A DNA stretch of 64,000 bases. It comes from Actinomyces sp. B33 (GTDB taxonomy: Bacteria; Actinomycetota; Actinomycetes; Actinomycetales; Actinomycetaceae). Location: the NCBI RefSeq assembly GCF_028437565.1, contig NZ_JAMRYR010000004.1, positions 124,001 through 188,000 on the forward strand. The letters run 5' to 3'. The position numbers and the translations under genes are program-made. Under the pieces are notes generated by a model, which saw only the letters and a list, made by a program, of their open reading frames with translations, had not been told where the DNA came from and did no database searches. Shown piece by piece: positions 55,105 to 63,354 of the stretch (position 1 is the stretch's first letter; each line of letters starts with the position of its first letter).

Positions 55105-56526
55105 ATGAGGAAGAGGGCGATCTGGGGAGTCTGCGCCGCCGCGGCGGTCCTCGTCGGCGTCGGCGGCTCGGGGGCCGCCTACTGCGCCCACTACGAGGAC
55201 CTCGCGCTGCCCGGGACCTCCGTCGCCGGGCAGTCCGTCGCGGGCATGGCCCGGGAAGAGATCGCCGCCTCGGTCTCCCAACGCGCGCAGGGCGCCCGAC
55301 TGACGGCCCGGGTCGACGGGCGCGAGCGCGACCTGGCCCTGGCCGACCTGGGGGTCGTCGTCGACGCGGAGGCGACGGCCGACGCCGTCCTGGCGGCGAA
55401 CGCGTCGATCCTCTCGCGCCTGAGCGCCCTGGGCTCGTCCACTGACGTCCCCGTCTCCTTCTCCGTCGACGAGGGCGCCCGCGCGAGGGCCGCGGACGAG
55501 CTCGCGCGCCTCGCCGGACCGGCCGTCGTCGAGCCGGGCGTGGCCCCGGCTCCGGACGGCGCCTCGTTCACGACGACCCCCGGCGAACCGGGCACGGCCC
55601 TGGTGGACGGGGCCCTCGACGGGGCGATCGACGAGGTCCTGGCAGCCCTCGCGCCCATCGAGGCCGACCTGGGCGTCGAGGAGGCGTCGCCGACGATCAC
55701 CGACGAGCAGGCCCGGGCGGCGGCCTCGGCCGCGAACGCGCTGATCGCCCCGCAGGTCAGCGTCACCGACGGCATCGACTCCTACGAGGCCTCCGCCGCC
55801 GACAAGGTCGCGTGGATCGACGTCCCCGTCGAGGCCGGCGGGCTCGGGAGCCCCGTCGTCGACCCGGACGCCGTCGGGCAGTGGGTGAAGGCCACGGCCG
55901 AGGCCACCGACGTCGCCCCGGTCCCGACGATCACGAACGTCGACGCGGCGGGCGCGGCCCTCGTCGAGGCGAGGCCGGGCGTGCGCGGGCTGACGACGAA
56001 CAACGTCGACGAGGTGCGCGACGGGATCGTCGCCGCCCTCGGCTCGGGGGTCGACTACCGGGGCGATTTCGACTACGACGAGGTGGCGCCGCCGACTCAG
56101 ACCCGCCCGGCTCTGGCCGGTTATGAGGCCTACGTCTACCCGGCGGCCGAGGGCGAGAAGTGGGTGGACATCGACCTGGGGGCGTCGACCCTGACCGCCT
56201 ACGAGGGGCACACGGTGGTGCGAGGGCCCGTCGGCATCAACCACGGGGGAGTGGGCCACGAGACGGTGACGGGCACGTACCACGTCTACCTCAAGTACGA
56301 GAAGCAGGACATGGGGTGCACCCCCGACTGGCCGTACTGCGCGAAGGACGTCCCGTGGGTCTCGTACTTCACCGGGTCGTACGCGATGCACGGCGCTCCG
56401 TGGGTCGGTCGTTTCGGGATCGGGTCGGACGCCTCGTCGCACGGGTGCATCAACATGCCGGTGGACGAGGCCCGGTGGATGCACGACTGGGACGAGATCG
56501 GCACGGCCGTCGTCATCCACTACTGA
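55105..56526 (+). CDS. L,D-transpeptidase (YkuD), copy 2
   Basis: 473-residue paralogue of the preceding gene with the same plan: membrane anchor (about 5-27), shared block LPGTSVAGQSVAGM, two repeat domains and YkuD domain with SHGCINM, catalytic Cys near 448. A short Cys-containing loop (GCTPDWPYCA) before the active site is absent from copy 1 and may form a disulfide. GAGGAGCC precedes ATG 55105. Sequence divergence shows an old tandem duplication. Confidence 0.93.
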   Translation: MRKRAIWGVCAAAAVLVGVGGSGAAYCAHYEDLALPGTSVAGQSVAGMAREEIAASVSQRAQGARLTARVDGRERDLALADLGVVVDAEATADAVLAANASILSRLSALGSSTDVPVSFSVDEGARARAADELARLAGPAVVEPGVAPAPDGASFTTTPGEPGTALVDGALDGAIDEVLAALAPIEADLGVEEASPTITDEQARAAASAANALIAPQVSVTDGIDSYEASAADKVAWIDVPVEAGGLGSPVVDPDAVGQWVKATAEATDVAPVPTITNVDAAGAALVEARPGVRGLTTNNVDEVRDGIVAALGSGVDYRGDFDYDEVAPPTQTRPALAGYEAYVYPAAEGEKWVDIDLGASTLTAYEGHTVVRGPVGINHGGVGHETVTGTYHVYLKYEKQDMGCTPDWPYCAKDVPWVSYFTGSYAMHGAPWVGRFGIGSDASSHGCINMPVDEARWMHDWDEIGTAVVIHY

Positions 56527-56549
56527 CCGACGTCCGGAGCCGCCCCGCC

Positions 56550-56613
56550 ATTTCCCCCGAAAACGAACATTTCCTACCGTATCGGGGCCCTGTTTTTCGT
56601 TTTCGAGGGAAAT
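56550..56613. repeat. 64-nt palindromic element, family B copy 2
   Basis: Arms ATTTCCCCCGAAAACGAA and TTCGTTTTCGAGGGAAAT pair almost fully. It is inverted relative to the copy at 43131 and lies between the convergent ends of the second L,D-transpeptidase gene and menB, where it could terminate both. Confidence 0.8.
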
Positions 56614-56630
56614 GACGTGTCAGAAAGGCG

Positions 56631-57608
56631 TCAGTAGTAGACGAACCCGTCCCACCGGGGCGGGCGATGCTCGAGGAACGCGTCGCGGCCCTCCCGGGCC
56701 TCGTCCGTCATATACGCCAGGCGCGTCGCCTCGCCGGCGAACACCTGCTGGCCCGCCAGGCCGTCGTCGGCCAGGTTGAAAGCGAACTTGAGCATGCGGA
56801 TCGCCTGCGGCGACTTCATCGCGACCGTCGCCGCCCACTCCAGCGCCGTCTCCTCCAGCTGGGCGTGGGGGACGGCCCGGTTGACGACGCCCCACCGCTC
56901 GGCGGTGGCCGCGTCGTAGCGCTCGGCGAGGAAGAAGATCTCCCGGGCCCGCTTGTCCCCCGCCTGGCGGGCCAGCAGCGCCGACCCATACCCGGCGTCG
57001 AATGAGCCAACGTTGGCGTCCGTCTGCATGAACGCCGCGTGCTCAAGGGAGGCGACCGACAGGTCGGCGACGACGTTGAGCGAATGGCCCCCGCCCGCCG
57101 CCCACCCGGGGACCGCGGCGATGACGACCTTGCCCATCGTGCGGATCAGCCGCTGGACCTCGAGGATGTGGAGGCGCCCGGCCCGCGCCGGGTCGACCTG
57201 CTCGCGCCGCGTCCGGGCGTCCGCGGCCCCGTCGGCGCCCTCGACCTCGTAGCGGTAGCCGTCCTTCCCCCTGACCCGCTGGTCGCCGCCCGAGCAGAAC
57301 GAATACCCCCCGTCCCGTGCCGACGGGCCGTTACCCGTGAGGACCACGGCGGCGACGTCCCCGGTCAGCCGGGCGTGATCGAGGCACCGGTAGAGCTCGT
57401 CGACCGTATGGGGGCGGAAGGCGTTGCGGATGTCGGGCCGGTCGAAGGCGATGCGCACGACCGGCAGGTCCGCGCCCGCCGGCCGCCCGTCGGACTCCCG
57501 CCCGCGCGACACCCCCCGGTGGTAGGTGATGTCGGTCAGATCGAAGCCGTCGACCTCCCGCCAGCGCGCCGGATCGAAGGTGTCGGAGACGAAGGGCAGT
57601 GCGCTCAT
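56631..57608 (-). CDS. menB: 1,4-dihydroxy-2-naphthoyl-CoA synthase
   Basis: Crotonase-fold enzyme closing the second ring of the naphthoquinone. 325 residues, typical of the longer actinobacterial form. FCSGGDQRVRG (about 103-113) and GWAAGGGHSLNVVADL (oxyanion hole) are present, as are the C-terminal RDAFLEHRPP and final YY. ATG 57608 stands 6 nt after TAGTCT without a ribosome-binding site; an in-frame GTG at 57614 is possible. Confidence 0.97.
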   Translation of the reverse strand: MSALPFVSDTFDPARWREVDGFDLTDITYHRGVSRGRESDGRPAGADLPVVRIAFDRPDIRNAFRPHTVDELYRCLDHARLTGDVAAVVLTGNGPSARDGGYSFCSGGDQRVRGKDGYRYEVEGADGAADARTRREQVDPARAGRLHILEVQRLIRTMGKVVIAAVPGWAAGGGHSLNVVADLSVASLEHAAFMQTDANVGSFDAGYGSALLARQAGDKRAREIFFLAERYDAATAERWGVVNRAVPHAQLEETALEWAATVAMKSPQAIRMLKFAFNLADDGLAGQQVFAGEATRLAYMTDEAREGRDAFLEHRPPRWDGFVYY

Positions 57609-57614
57609 GGGCAC

Positions 57615-57644
57615 AGACTACGCGGTGCCCGCGCCCGGTAGGCT
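57615..57644. promoter_or_regulatory. Back-to-back leaderless -10 boxes (menB / GH42-like gene)
   Basis: In the 43-nt gap between divergent start codons, TAGTCT (57615-57620, reverse strand) serves menB and TAGGCT (57639-57644) serves the plus-strand gene. Each -35 region must therefore lie across or beyond the other promoter, so polymerases should compete. Confidence 0.5.
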
Positions 57645-57651
57645 CGTCCCC

Positions 57652-58770
57652 ATGACCGACGAGCCCCGTCCCGACTCCCGCCCCGGCCCCCCCGACGACC
57701 CCCGCGAATGGGCGTGGTCGGACGCCGTGGCCCTCGCCGGCGCCCCGTCCCCGCGTGCCTCCCGACGGGAAGGGGCGCGCGCGATCCGCCCCGAGCACCT
57801 GCGCGAGGCCGCGGCCCTCGCCCACGGGCTCGACGTCCTCGGAGCCCCGGCGGACGACGCCGGCGCGCTCCTGCGCGACGCCCTCTCGGCCGTCCCCCCC
57901 GCGGGCGCCGCCATCGTCATGGGCCAGGGCCCGGCCCCGCAGCGGCGGGCCCGGGCCCGCCACTGGCACCGGACCCTGTGGGAATCCGGGTACCCGGTCC
58001 GGCTCGTCCGCGCCGACGACGACCTCGCGGATCATCGGATCCTCGTCGTCCCCGAGCCCGCGGACATCGGCCCGGACGCCGCCGACGGGCTCACTCGGGC
58101 CGTCGCGGCAGGGGTCCACCTCCTCGTCGAGGGCCCCGTCGAGGGACTCGCCGCCCTCCTCGGAGCCGCTCGCGCCGAGCACGGCAGCGGCCCTCGCGGG
58201 GAAGACGGGCCGCGCAGGCCCGACCCCTCCGGCGCCCTCGTCGACCGGATCAGCCGGGGCGTCGCCCCGGAGGCGGGACGCGCCCCCGTGGGCCCGCCCA
58301 CGGGGCGCCTCCCCCTGAGGGCCGACGACCCGGGGCTCGCGCGCGCCCTCGACCTCATCGCCTCGCCCGCCCCGGCCCCCGCGGCCCTCGACGCCCCCCG
58401 GCCCCTCGCACTGGGGGACGGGGCGCGGGTCGTCGCCTCCCTCCCCGGAGCCGATGGGACCGCGCTGCCCGTCGTCACCCGCCGACCCGAGGGGGCGGGC
58501 TTCGCGTGGTGCGTCGCCGCCCCGCTCGACGCCGTGACCCGCAGCGCCCTGATCCGCCTCGTCGCCGCCCGCGCCCGCCTTCACCCGACGCGCACGGGAC
58601 TGCCCGACGGCGTCGAGGCCCAGCAGGTGGGCCGGATCCTCTTCCTCCTCAACCACGGGCCGAGGGCCGTCGAGCTGTCCGGCGTCGAGGGATCCGACCT
58701 CCTGTCCGGCGCGGCCTGCACCGGTCACGTCGTCCTCGCCCCCCGATCCGCGATGGCGGTTCTGCGATGA
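57652..58770 (+). CDS. GH42-like protein lacking the catalytic domain
   Basis: 372 residues. The middle (about 85-170; HWHRTLWESGYPVRLVRADD, then ILVVPEP) resembles the Rossmann-like trimerisation domain of GH42 beta-galactosidases, and the C-terminus (GRILFLLNHGPRAVEL ... APRSAMAVLR) matches their final beta domain. The N-terminal TIM barrel with both catalytic Glu is missing; only about 85 residues of unrelated sequence precede. Reading frame intact, leaderless promoter present, and stop overlapping menC by four bases, so it is expressed with menCD. Role unknown; a structural or ligand-binding use is inference. Confidence 0.6.
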   Translation: MTDEPRPDSRPGPPDDPREWAWSDAVALAGAPSPRASRREGARAIRPEHLREAAALAHGLDVLGAPADDAGALLRDALSAVPPAGAAIVMGQGPAPQRRARARHWHRTLWESGYPVRLVRADDDLADHRILVVPEPADIGPDAADGLTRAVAAGVHLLVEGPVEGLAALLGAARAEHGSGPRGEDGPRRPDPSGALVDRISRGVAPEAGRAPVGPPTGRLPLRADDPGLARALDLIASPAPAPAALDAPRPLALGDGARVVASLPGADGTALPVVTRRPEGAGFAWCVAAPLDAVTRSALIRLVAARARLHPTRTGLPDGVEAQQVGRILFLLNHGPRAVELSGVEGSDLLSGAACTGHVVLAPRSAMAVLR

Positions 58771-59822
58771 GCGCGCGCCTGACCCGCATCGACCCGGCCC
58801 GTCTGCCCGCGCGCACGCGCCGGGTCCTCGACGGCGTCGACGAGATCCTCGTCCACCGCCTCGAGATGACGACCCGCTTCAGGCGCGTGACCTCGCGCGA
58901 CGGCCTCCTCCTCCACGGGCCCGCCGGCTGGGGCGAGGCCTCGCCCTTCTGGGACTACGGGCCCGAGGAGTCCTCCGCGTGGCTGAGCGCCGCCGTCGAC
59001 GCCGCCGTCAACGGGTGCCCCGCGCCCCTGCGGCCCCGCGTCGACGTCAATGTGACGATCCCCGTGTGCCCGCCCGACGAGGCGCGCGCCCGCGTGCTCT
59101 CCTCCGGGGGGTGCGCCACCGCGAAGATCAAGGTCGCCGACCCCGGTTCGTCGCCGTCCGACGACGTCGCCCGCGTCGAGGCCGTCGCCGACGCCCTGGC
59201 CTCCTCGGCCCCCGGGCGCGGGCGGATCCGCGTCGACGCGAACTCCGCGTGGGACGAGGACGAGGCCGTCCGCGCGATCGGGGACCTCGACCGGGCCGCC
59301 GCCGCCGTCGGCGGCCTCGAGTACGTCGAGCAGCCGTGCCCCCGGGTCGACGAGCTCGCCGCCGTCCGGCGCCGCGTCGCGCCCCCCATCGCCGCCGACG
59401 AGTCGATCCGCCGCGCCGAGGACCCCCTGGCCGTCGCCCGGGCGGGCGCCGCCGACGTCGCCGTCATCAAGGTCGCCCCCCTCGGGGGCCCGGCCCGCGC
59501 CCTCGACATCGCCGCCTCGACGGAGCTGCGGGTCGTCGTCTCCTCCGCCCTCGAGTCCTCGGTGGGCCTGGCCGTCGGGGCGATGACCGCCGCCGCCCTG
59601 CCGGGCGAGCCCCTGGCCTGCGGCCTGGCCACCGCCCAGCTCCTCGCGGACGACGTCGCCGGGCCGCTGGAGGTCCGCGACGGGTCGATCCCGGCGGCGC
59701 CCCTGGCCCCCGACCTTTCGCTCGTCGACCGGGACCCGGTCGCCCCCGGCCTCGTCGCCCGCTGGCTCGGGCGCCTCGACGCGATGTGCGCCCACCTGGA
59801 CGCGCGGAGGGGGGCGCGATGA
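58767..59822 (+). CDS. menC: o-Succinylbenzoate synthase
   Basis: Enolase-superfamily dehydratase converting SHCHC to OSB. 351 residues: KxK in AKIKVA (about 113-118), metal ligands in VDANSAW, EQPC and ADES, and the second catalytic Lys in VIKVAPLGG. ATGA overlaps at both ends couple it to its neighbours. Confidence 0.95.
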   Translation: MSARLTRIDPARLPARTRRVLDGVDEILVHRLEMTTRFRRVTSRDGLLLHGPAGWGEASPFWDYGPEESSAWLSAAVDAAVNGCPAPLRPRVDVNVTIPVCPPDEARARVLSSGGCATAKIKVADPGSSPSDDVARVEAVADALASSAPGRGRIRVDANSAWDEDEAVRAIGDLDRAAAAVGGLEYVEQPCPRVDELAAVRRRVAPPIAADESIRRAEDPLAVARAGAADVAVIKVAPLGGPARALDIAASTELRVVVSSALESSVGLAVGAMTAAALPGEPLACGLATAQLLADDVAGPLEVRDGSIPAAPLAPDLSLVDRDPVAPGLVARWLGRLDAMCAHLDARRGAR

Positions 59823-61501
59823 CCGAGAACCCGTCGATCCTCGTCGCCCGGCTCGTCGTGAGGACCCTCGCGGACTGTGGGGTCCGGGACGTCGTCTACT
59901 GCCCCGGGTCCCGCTCGGCCCCCCTGGCCCACGCCCTCGACGAGGCGGTCCGCGGCGGGCGGATCCGCGCCCACGTCCGCCTCGACGAGCGCTCCGCCGC
60001 CTTCCTCGCCGTCGGCCTGTCGCGCGGCGCCGGCACGGGGACCCGGCCCGCCCCGGTCGCCGTCGTCACGACGAGCGGGGGCGCCGTCGCCGAGCTCCAC
60101 GCCGGCATCGCCGAGGCCTCGCACGCGCGCCTGCCGATCATCGCGGTCAGCGCCGACCGGCCCTTCGAGATGCGCGGCGTCGGAGCCTCCCAGACGACCC
60201 GGCAGGCCGGGATCTTCGCCGGCCACGTCCGCGACGAGCTCGACGTGCCGGCCGGCCAGGAGGCGGGGCCGCGCCTGGCGGCCCTCGTCGCGCGCCTCGT
60301 CGCCGCCGCTCGGGGGTTCCCGACGGGGACGCCCGGCCCGGTCCACCTCAACATCGGCCTGCGCGACCCGCTGACGCCCGCCCCGTCCTCCGAGGGGCCG
60401 TCGGGGGCGTGCGCCGACGGCGCGGGAGGGGGCGGCGCACGGGTCCTCGCCTCCGCCCCGACCCCCGTCCCCTGGGAGGAGGCCGTCGACCCCGGCCTGC
60501 GCACGGTCGTCGTCGCCGGGGACGGGGACGACCCGGCCGTCGCCCGGTGGGCCGCCGGCAGGCTCCCCGTCCTCGCCGAGCCGACGAGTCGGGCGCGCCG
60601 ACTCCCCGAGGCGGTGGACCACCAGCAGTCCCTCCTCGTCGGGGCCGCGTGCGCCCAGGGAGTCGAACAGGTCGTCGTCTCGGGCCGTCCGACGCTCTCG
60701 CGCGCCGTGTCGGCGCTGCTGGCCCGGGAGGACGTGCGGATCGTCGTCGTCGACCCGTCGTCGCAGTGGACGGATGTCGCGGGGCGGGCCGCGGTGGTCG
60801 CGGCCGCGCTCGGGGCCCCCCGCGGTCCGGTCGGCGAGGACGAGGCCGCGTGGCTGGGGGAGTGGCGTCTCGCGTCTCGGCGGGCTCGCGGGGCGGTCGA
60901 GGCCCTCATCGACGAGGCGGATGCGGCGGTCCCGACGACCCCGGCCGTCGCCCGGGCCGTCTGGCGCTCGGGGGAGGGCCCACTGCTCCTGGGGGCGTCG
61001 TCGTGCGTGCGGGCCGCGGATCTGGCGGCCGTGGGCGATCCGGGTCGCCCGGTCCTGTCGAATCGCGGGCTGGCGGGCATCGACGGGACGGTCGCGACGG
61101 CGATCGGCGTGGCGGCGGGGTCGGGAACGCGGGTGACGGCGCTCATGGGCGATCTGACGTTCTTCCACGACGCCGGGGCCCTGGCGGTCCCGACGGACGA
61201 GGAGGCGCCGGCCGTCGACCTCGTCGTCGTCGACGACCACGGGGGCTCGATCTTCGCGGGTCTGGAGCATGGGCGCCCGGAGTACGCTCCGGTCTTCGAC
61301 CGGTGGTTCGCCACTCCGCAGGAGACGTCGGTGGAGGCTCTGGCGGCGGCCCACGGGGCGGAATACGCGAGGGTCGAGTCGATGGGGGCAGTGCGCGAGG
61401 CGCTCGTGGGCACGGGTGCCGGGGGCGCACGGGTGATCCATGTGCCCGTCGAGTCCGATCCCGGGCTCGTCGCGGCGATCCGCGACGTCCTCAGGAGGTG
61501 A
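59819..61501 (+). CDS. menD: SEPHCHC synthase (2-oxoglutarate decarboxylase-type)
   Basis: ThDP enzyme joining isochorismate and 2-oxoglutarate. 560 residues with YCPGSRSAPLA near 27-37, catalytic Glu in LDERSAAF near 56, SADRPFE and the ThDP-metal motif GDLTFFHDAGAL near 440. The linker around 190-215 is Gly/Ala-rich. Last gene of the plus-strand men run. Confidence 0.97.
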   Translation: MTENPSILVARLVVRTLADCGVRDVVYCPGSRSAPLAHALDEAVRGGRIRAHVRLDERSAAFLAVGLSRGAGTGTRPAPVAVVTTSGGAVAELHAGIAEASHARLPIIAVSADRPFEMRGVGASQTTRQAGIFAGHVRDELDVPAGQEAGPRLAALVARLVAAARGFPTGTPGPVHLNIGLRDPLTPAPSSEGPSGACADGAGGGGARVLASAPTPVPWEEAVDPGLRTVVVAGDGDDPAVARWAAGRLPVLAEPTSRARRLPEAVDHQQSLLVGAACAQGVEQVVVSGRPTLSRAVSALLAREDVRIVVVDPSSQWTDVAGRAAVVAAALGAPRGPVGEDEAAWLGEWRLASRRARGAVEALIDEADAAVPTTPAVARAVWRSGEGPLLLGASSCVRAADLAAVGDPGRPVLSNRGLAGIDGTVATAIGVAAGSGTRVTALMGDLTFFHDAGALAVPTDEEAPAVDLVVVDDHGGSIFAGLEHGRPEYAPVFDRWFATPQETSVEALAAAHGAEYARVESMGAVREALVGTGAGGARVIHVPVESDPGLVAAIRDVLRR

Positions 61502-61618
61502 TGGGTCCTGGGCGCCGCCGATTCCGGCCGTGGGGAAGGGGACCTCGCGGGTGGGGCGTCCGGGCGCCGATCGCGGGTGGCGGGAGGGGCCGGAGCGTCG
61601 GCCGTCCACGGCTATACA

Positions 61619-61654
61619 TTCACAGGTGGCTTACAGTTGACATTCAGTGTTCGA
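61619..61654 (+). promoter_or_regulatory. Three 12-bp-spaced direct repeats upstream of htrA-like gene
   Basis: TTCACAG (61619), TTACAGT (61631) and TTCAGTG (61643) recur at exact 12-bp steps in an AT-enriched patch (with TATACATT at 61613 and TTGACA at 61637). OmpR-family response regulators bind such head-to-tail repeats; envelope-stress control of an HtrA gene would fit. Inferred from sequence only. The remainder of 61502-61710 holds no gene. Confidence 0.4.
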
Positions 61655-61710
61655 CGAATCGAAGGGCCCATGATGGGGGCATCACGCACCGACGCCCGAA
61701 AGAAGGAAAG

Positions 61711-63333
61711 ATGAGCGACGAACGCAACGACGAGGCGACCGCGCAGCACGTTCCGGCAGGGGAGGACCGCTCCACCGCAGGCGCGTGGACCGGGACCCCC
61801 CGCGTCGCCCCCGCCCCGGAGCCGGCGGACGCTCCCCAGGCGGCCCCGCAGGCCCCCGGCCCCGGGCCCGCGACCAGCCCCTTCCTCCCGCCGGCCGCCA
61901 CGCCGATCGGCGCGCAGCCCCGGACCGGCGACCCCCTCATGAGCTCCCGGGCGCCGGGCGCCCCCGAGCCCGCAGATGCGCCGCCGGCCGCCGCGCCGAG
62001 CGGCCCCTCCGCACGCGGGCCGCAGACGACCCCGCCGGGCCCAACCGGGGCGCCCCAGCAGACCCCGCCCCGCTCCGCCTGGGCGGCCCCGACCTCCTCG
62101 CCCCTCGCCGTCGGACCCATCCCGCCGTCCCCCCTCGCCCCGGCCCCCCCGTCGCCGGGCCCCCGCGCCCGCAAGGGCCCCGGATGGGCGGCCTTCACCG
62201 CCGGGATGCTCGCCACCGCCCTCGTCTCCGTCGGCGCCTCCTGGGCGATCCTCAACGGCGGGCGCGCGCCCGCCGGAACCGATCGCTCGGCGGCGACCAT
62301 CGCCCAGACGGTCCCGCCCGTCGCCTCGAACGGCGAGGGCGTCGACTGGCAGACCGTCGCCGCGACCGTGTCCCCCGCGGTCGTCACCATCAACGCCTCG
62401 GGGTCGAGCGCCTCGGGCATCGGATCGGGCGCCGTCTACGACGCCGAGGGGCACATCGTCACCAACTACCATGTGATCTCGCCGGCCCTGGGAGGAGGAG
62501 CCGTCTCCGTGACCCTCGCCGACGGTCGCATCTACGACGCCGAGATCGTCGGCCACGACCAGGCCACGGACCTGGCCGTCATCCGCCTGATCAACCCGCC
62601 CTCCGACCTGGCGGTCGCCTCGTTCGGCTCCTCCGCGGACCTGGCCGTCGGCGAGCAGGTCATGGCGATCGGCGCGCCCCTGGGCCTGTCGAACACGGCG
62701 ACGACGGGCATCATCTCCGCCCTCAACAGGCCGGTGGAGGTCTCCACGCAGTCGCAGTCCGAGGCCGATCCCAACGACCCCTTCGGGCAGCTCCCCTTCA
62801 ACCAGCGCGGCCGGGCGACGGCGGACTCGGTGGTGACCAACGCGATCCAGGTCGACGCGTCGATCAACCCCGGCAACTCCGGCGGCCCCCTCTTCGACGC
62901 GACCGGAGCCGTCATCGGCATCAACTCGTCGATCGCCTCGATGAGGTCGTCGGAATCCAGTGAGGCCGGATCCATCGGCCTGGGCTTCGCGATCCCGTCG
63001 GATCTCGTCGTCTCCGTCACCGACCAGCTCATCGCCTCCGGATCGGTGTCGCACGCGGTCCTCGGAGTGTCGATCACCACCGGGCAGGTCGAGATCGACG
63101 GCGACACGAAGGCGGGGGCCCTGGTGACCGAACTGGTGCCCGACGGGGCCGCCAGCGCGGGCGGGATCGAGGCCGGCGACACGATCATCGCGGTCGACGG
63201 CCAGGAGGTCTCCTCGGGCAAGCAGCTCACCGGCTACATCCGCCGCTACCGCAGCGGCGACGAGGCGACGATCGCCTACGTGCGCGACGGCGTCGAGCGG
63301 GAGGCGACCGTGACCCTCCGGGCCAAGGAGTAG
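61711..63333 (+). CDS. HtrA/DegP-like serine protease with PDZ domain
   Basis: 540-residue membrane-anchored quality-control protease. The first 150 residues are Pro/Ala-rich, cytoplasmic and disordered; one membrane helix at about 156-178; trypsin-like domain with His (TNYHVIS, about 253), Asp (ATDLAVIRL, about 286) and Ser (PGNSGGP, about 390); PDZ domain at about 440-530. This matches mycobacterial PepD/HtrA proteins. AGAAGGAAAG precedes ATG 61711. The catalytic domain faces outside. Confidence 0.95.
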   Translation: MSDERNDEATAQHVPAGEDRSTAGAWTGTPRVAPAPEPADAPQAAPQAPGPGPATSPFLPPAATPIGAQPRTGDPLMSSRAPGAPEPADAPPAAAPSGPSARGPQTTPPGPTGAPQQTPPRSAWAAPTSSPLAVGPIPPSPLAPAPPSPGPRARKGPGWAAFTAGMLATALVSVGASWAILNGGRAPAGTDRSAATIAQTVPPVASNGEGVDWQTVAATVSPAVVTINASGSSASGIGSGAVYDAEGHIVTNYHVISPALGGGAVSVTLADGRIYDAEIVGHDQATDLAVIRLINPPSDLAVASFGSSADLAVGEQVMAIGAPLGLSNTATTGIISALNRPVEVSTQSQSEADPNDPFGQLPFNQRGRATADSVVTNAIQVDASINPGNSGGPLFDATGAVIGINSSIASMRSSESSEAGSIGLGFAIPSDLVVSVTDQLIASGSVSHAVLGVSITTGQVEIDGDTKAGALVTELVPDGAASAGGIEAGDTIIAVDGQEVSSGKQLTGYIRRYRSGDEATIAYVRDGVEREATVTLRAKE

Positions 63334-63354
63334 CCCCTGCGGCTCGCCGGGCTC

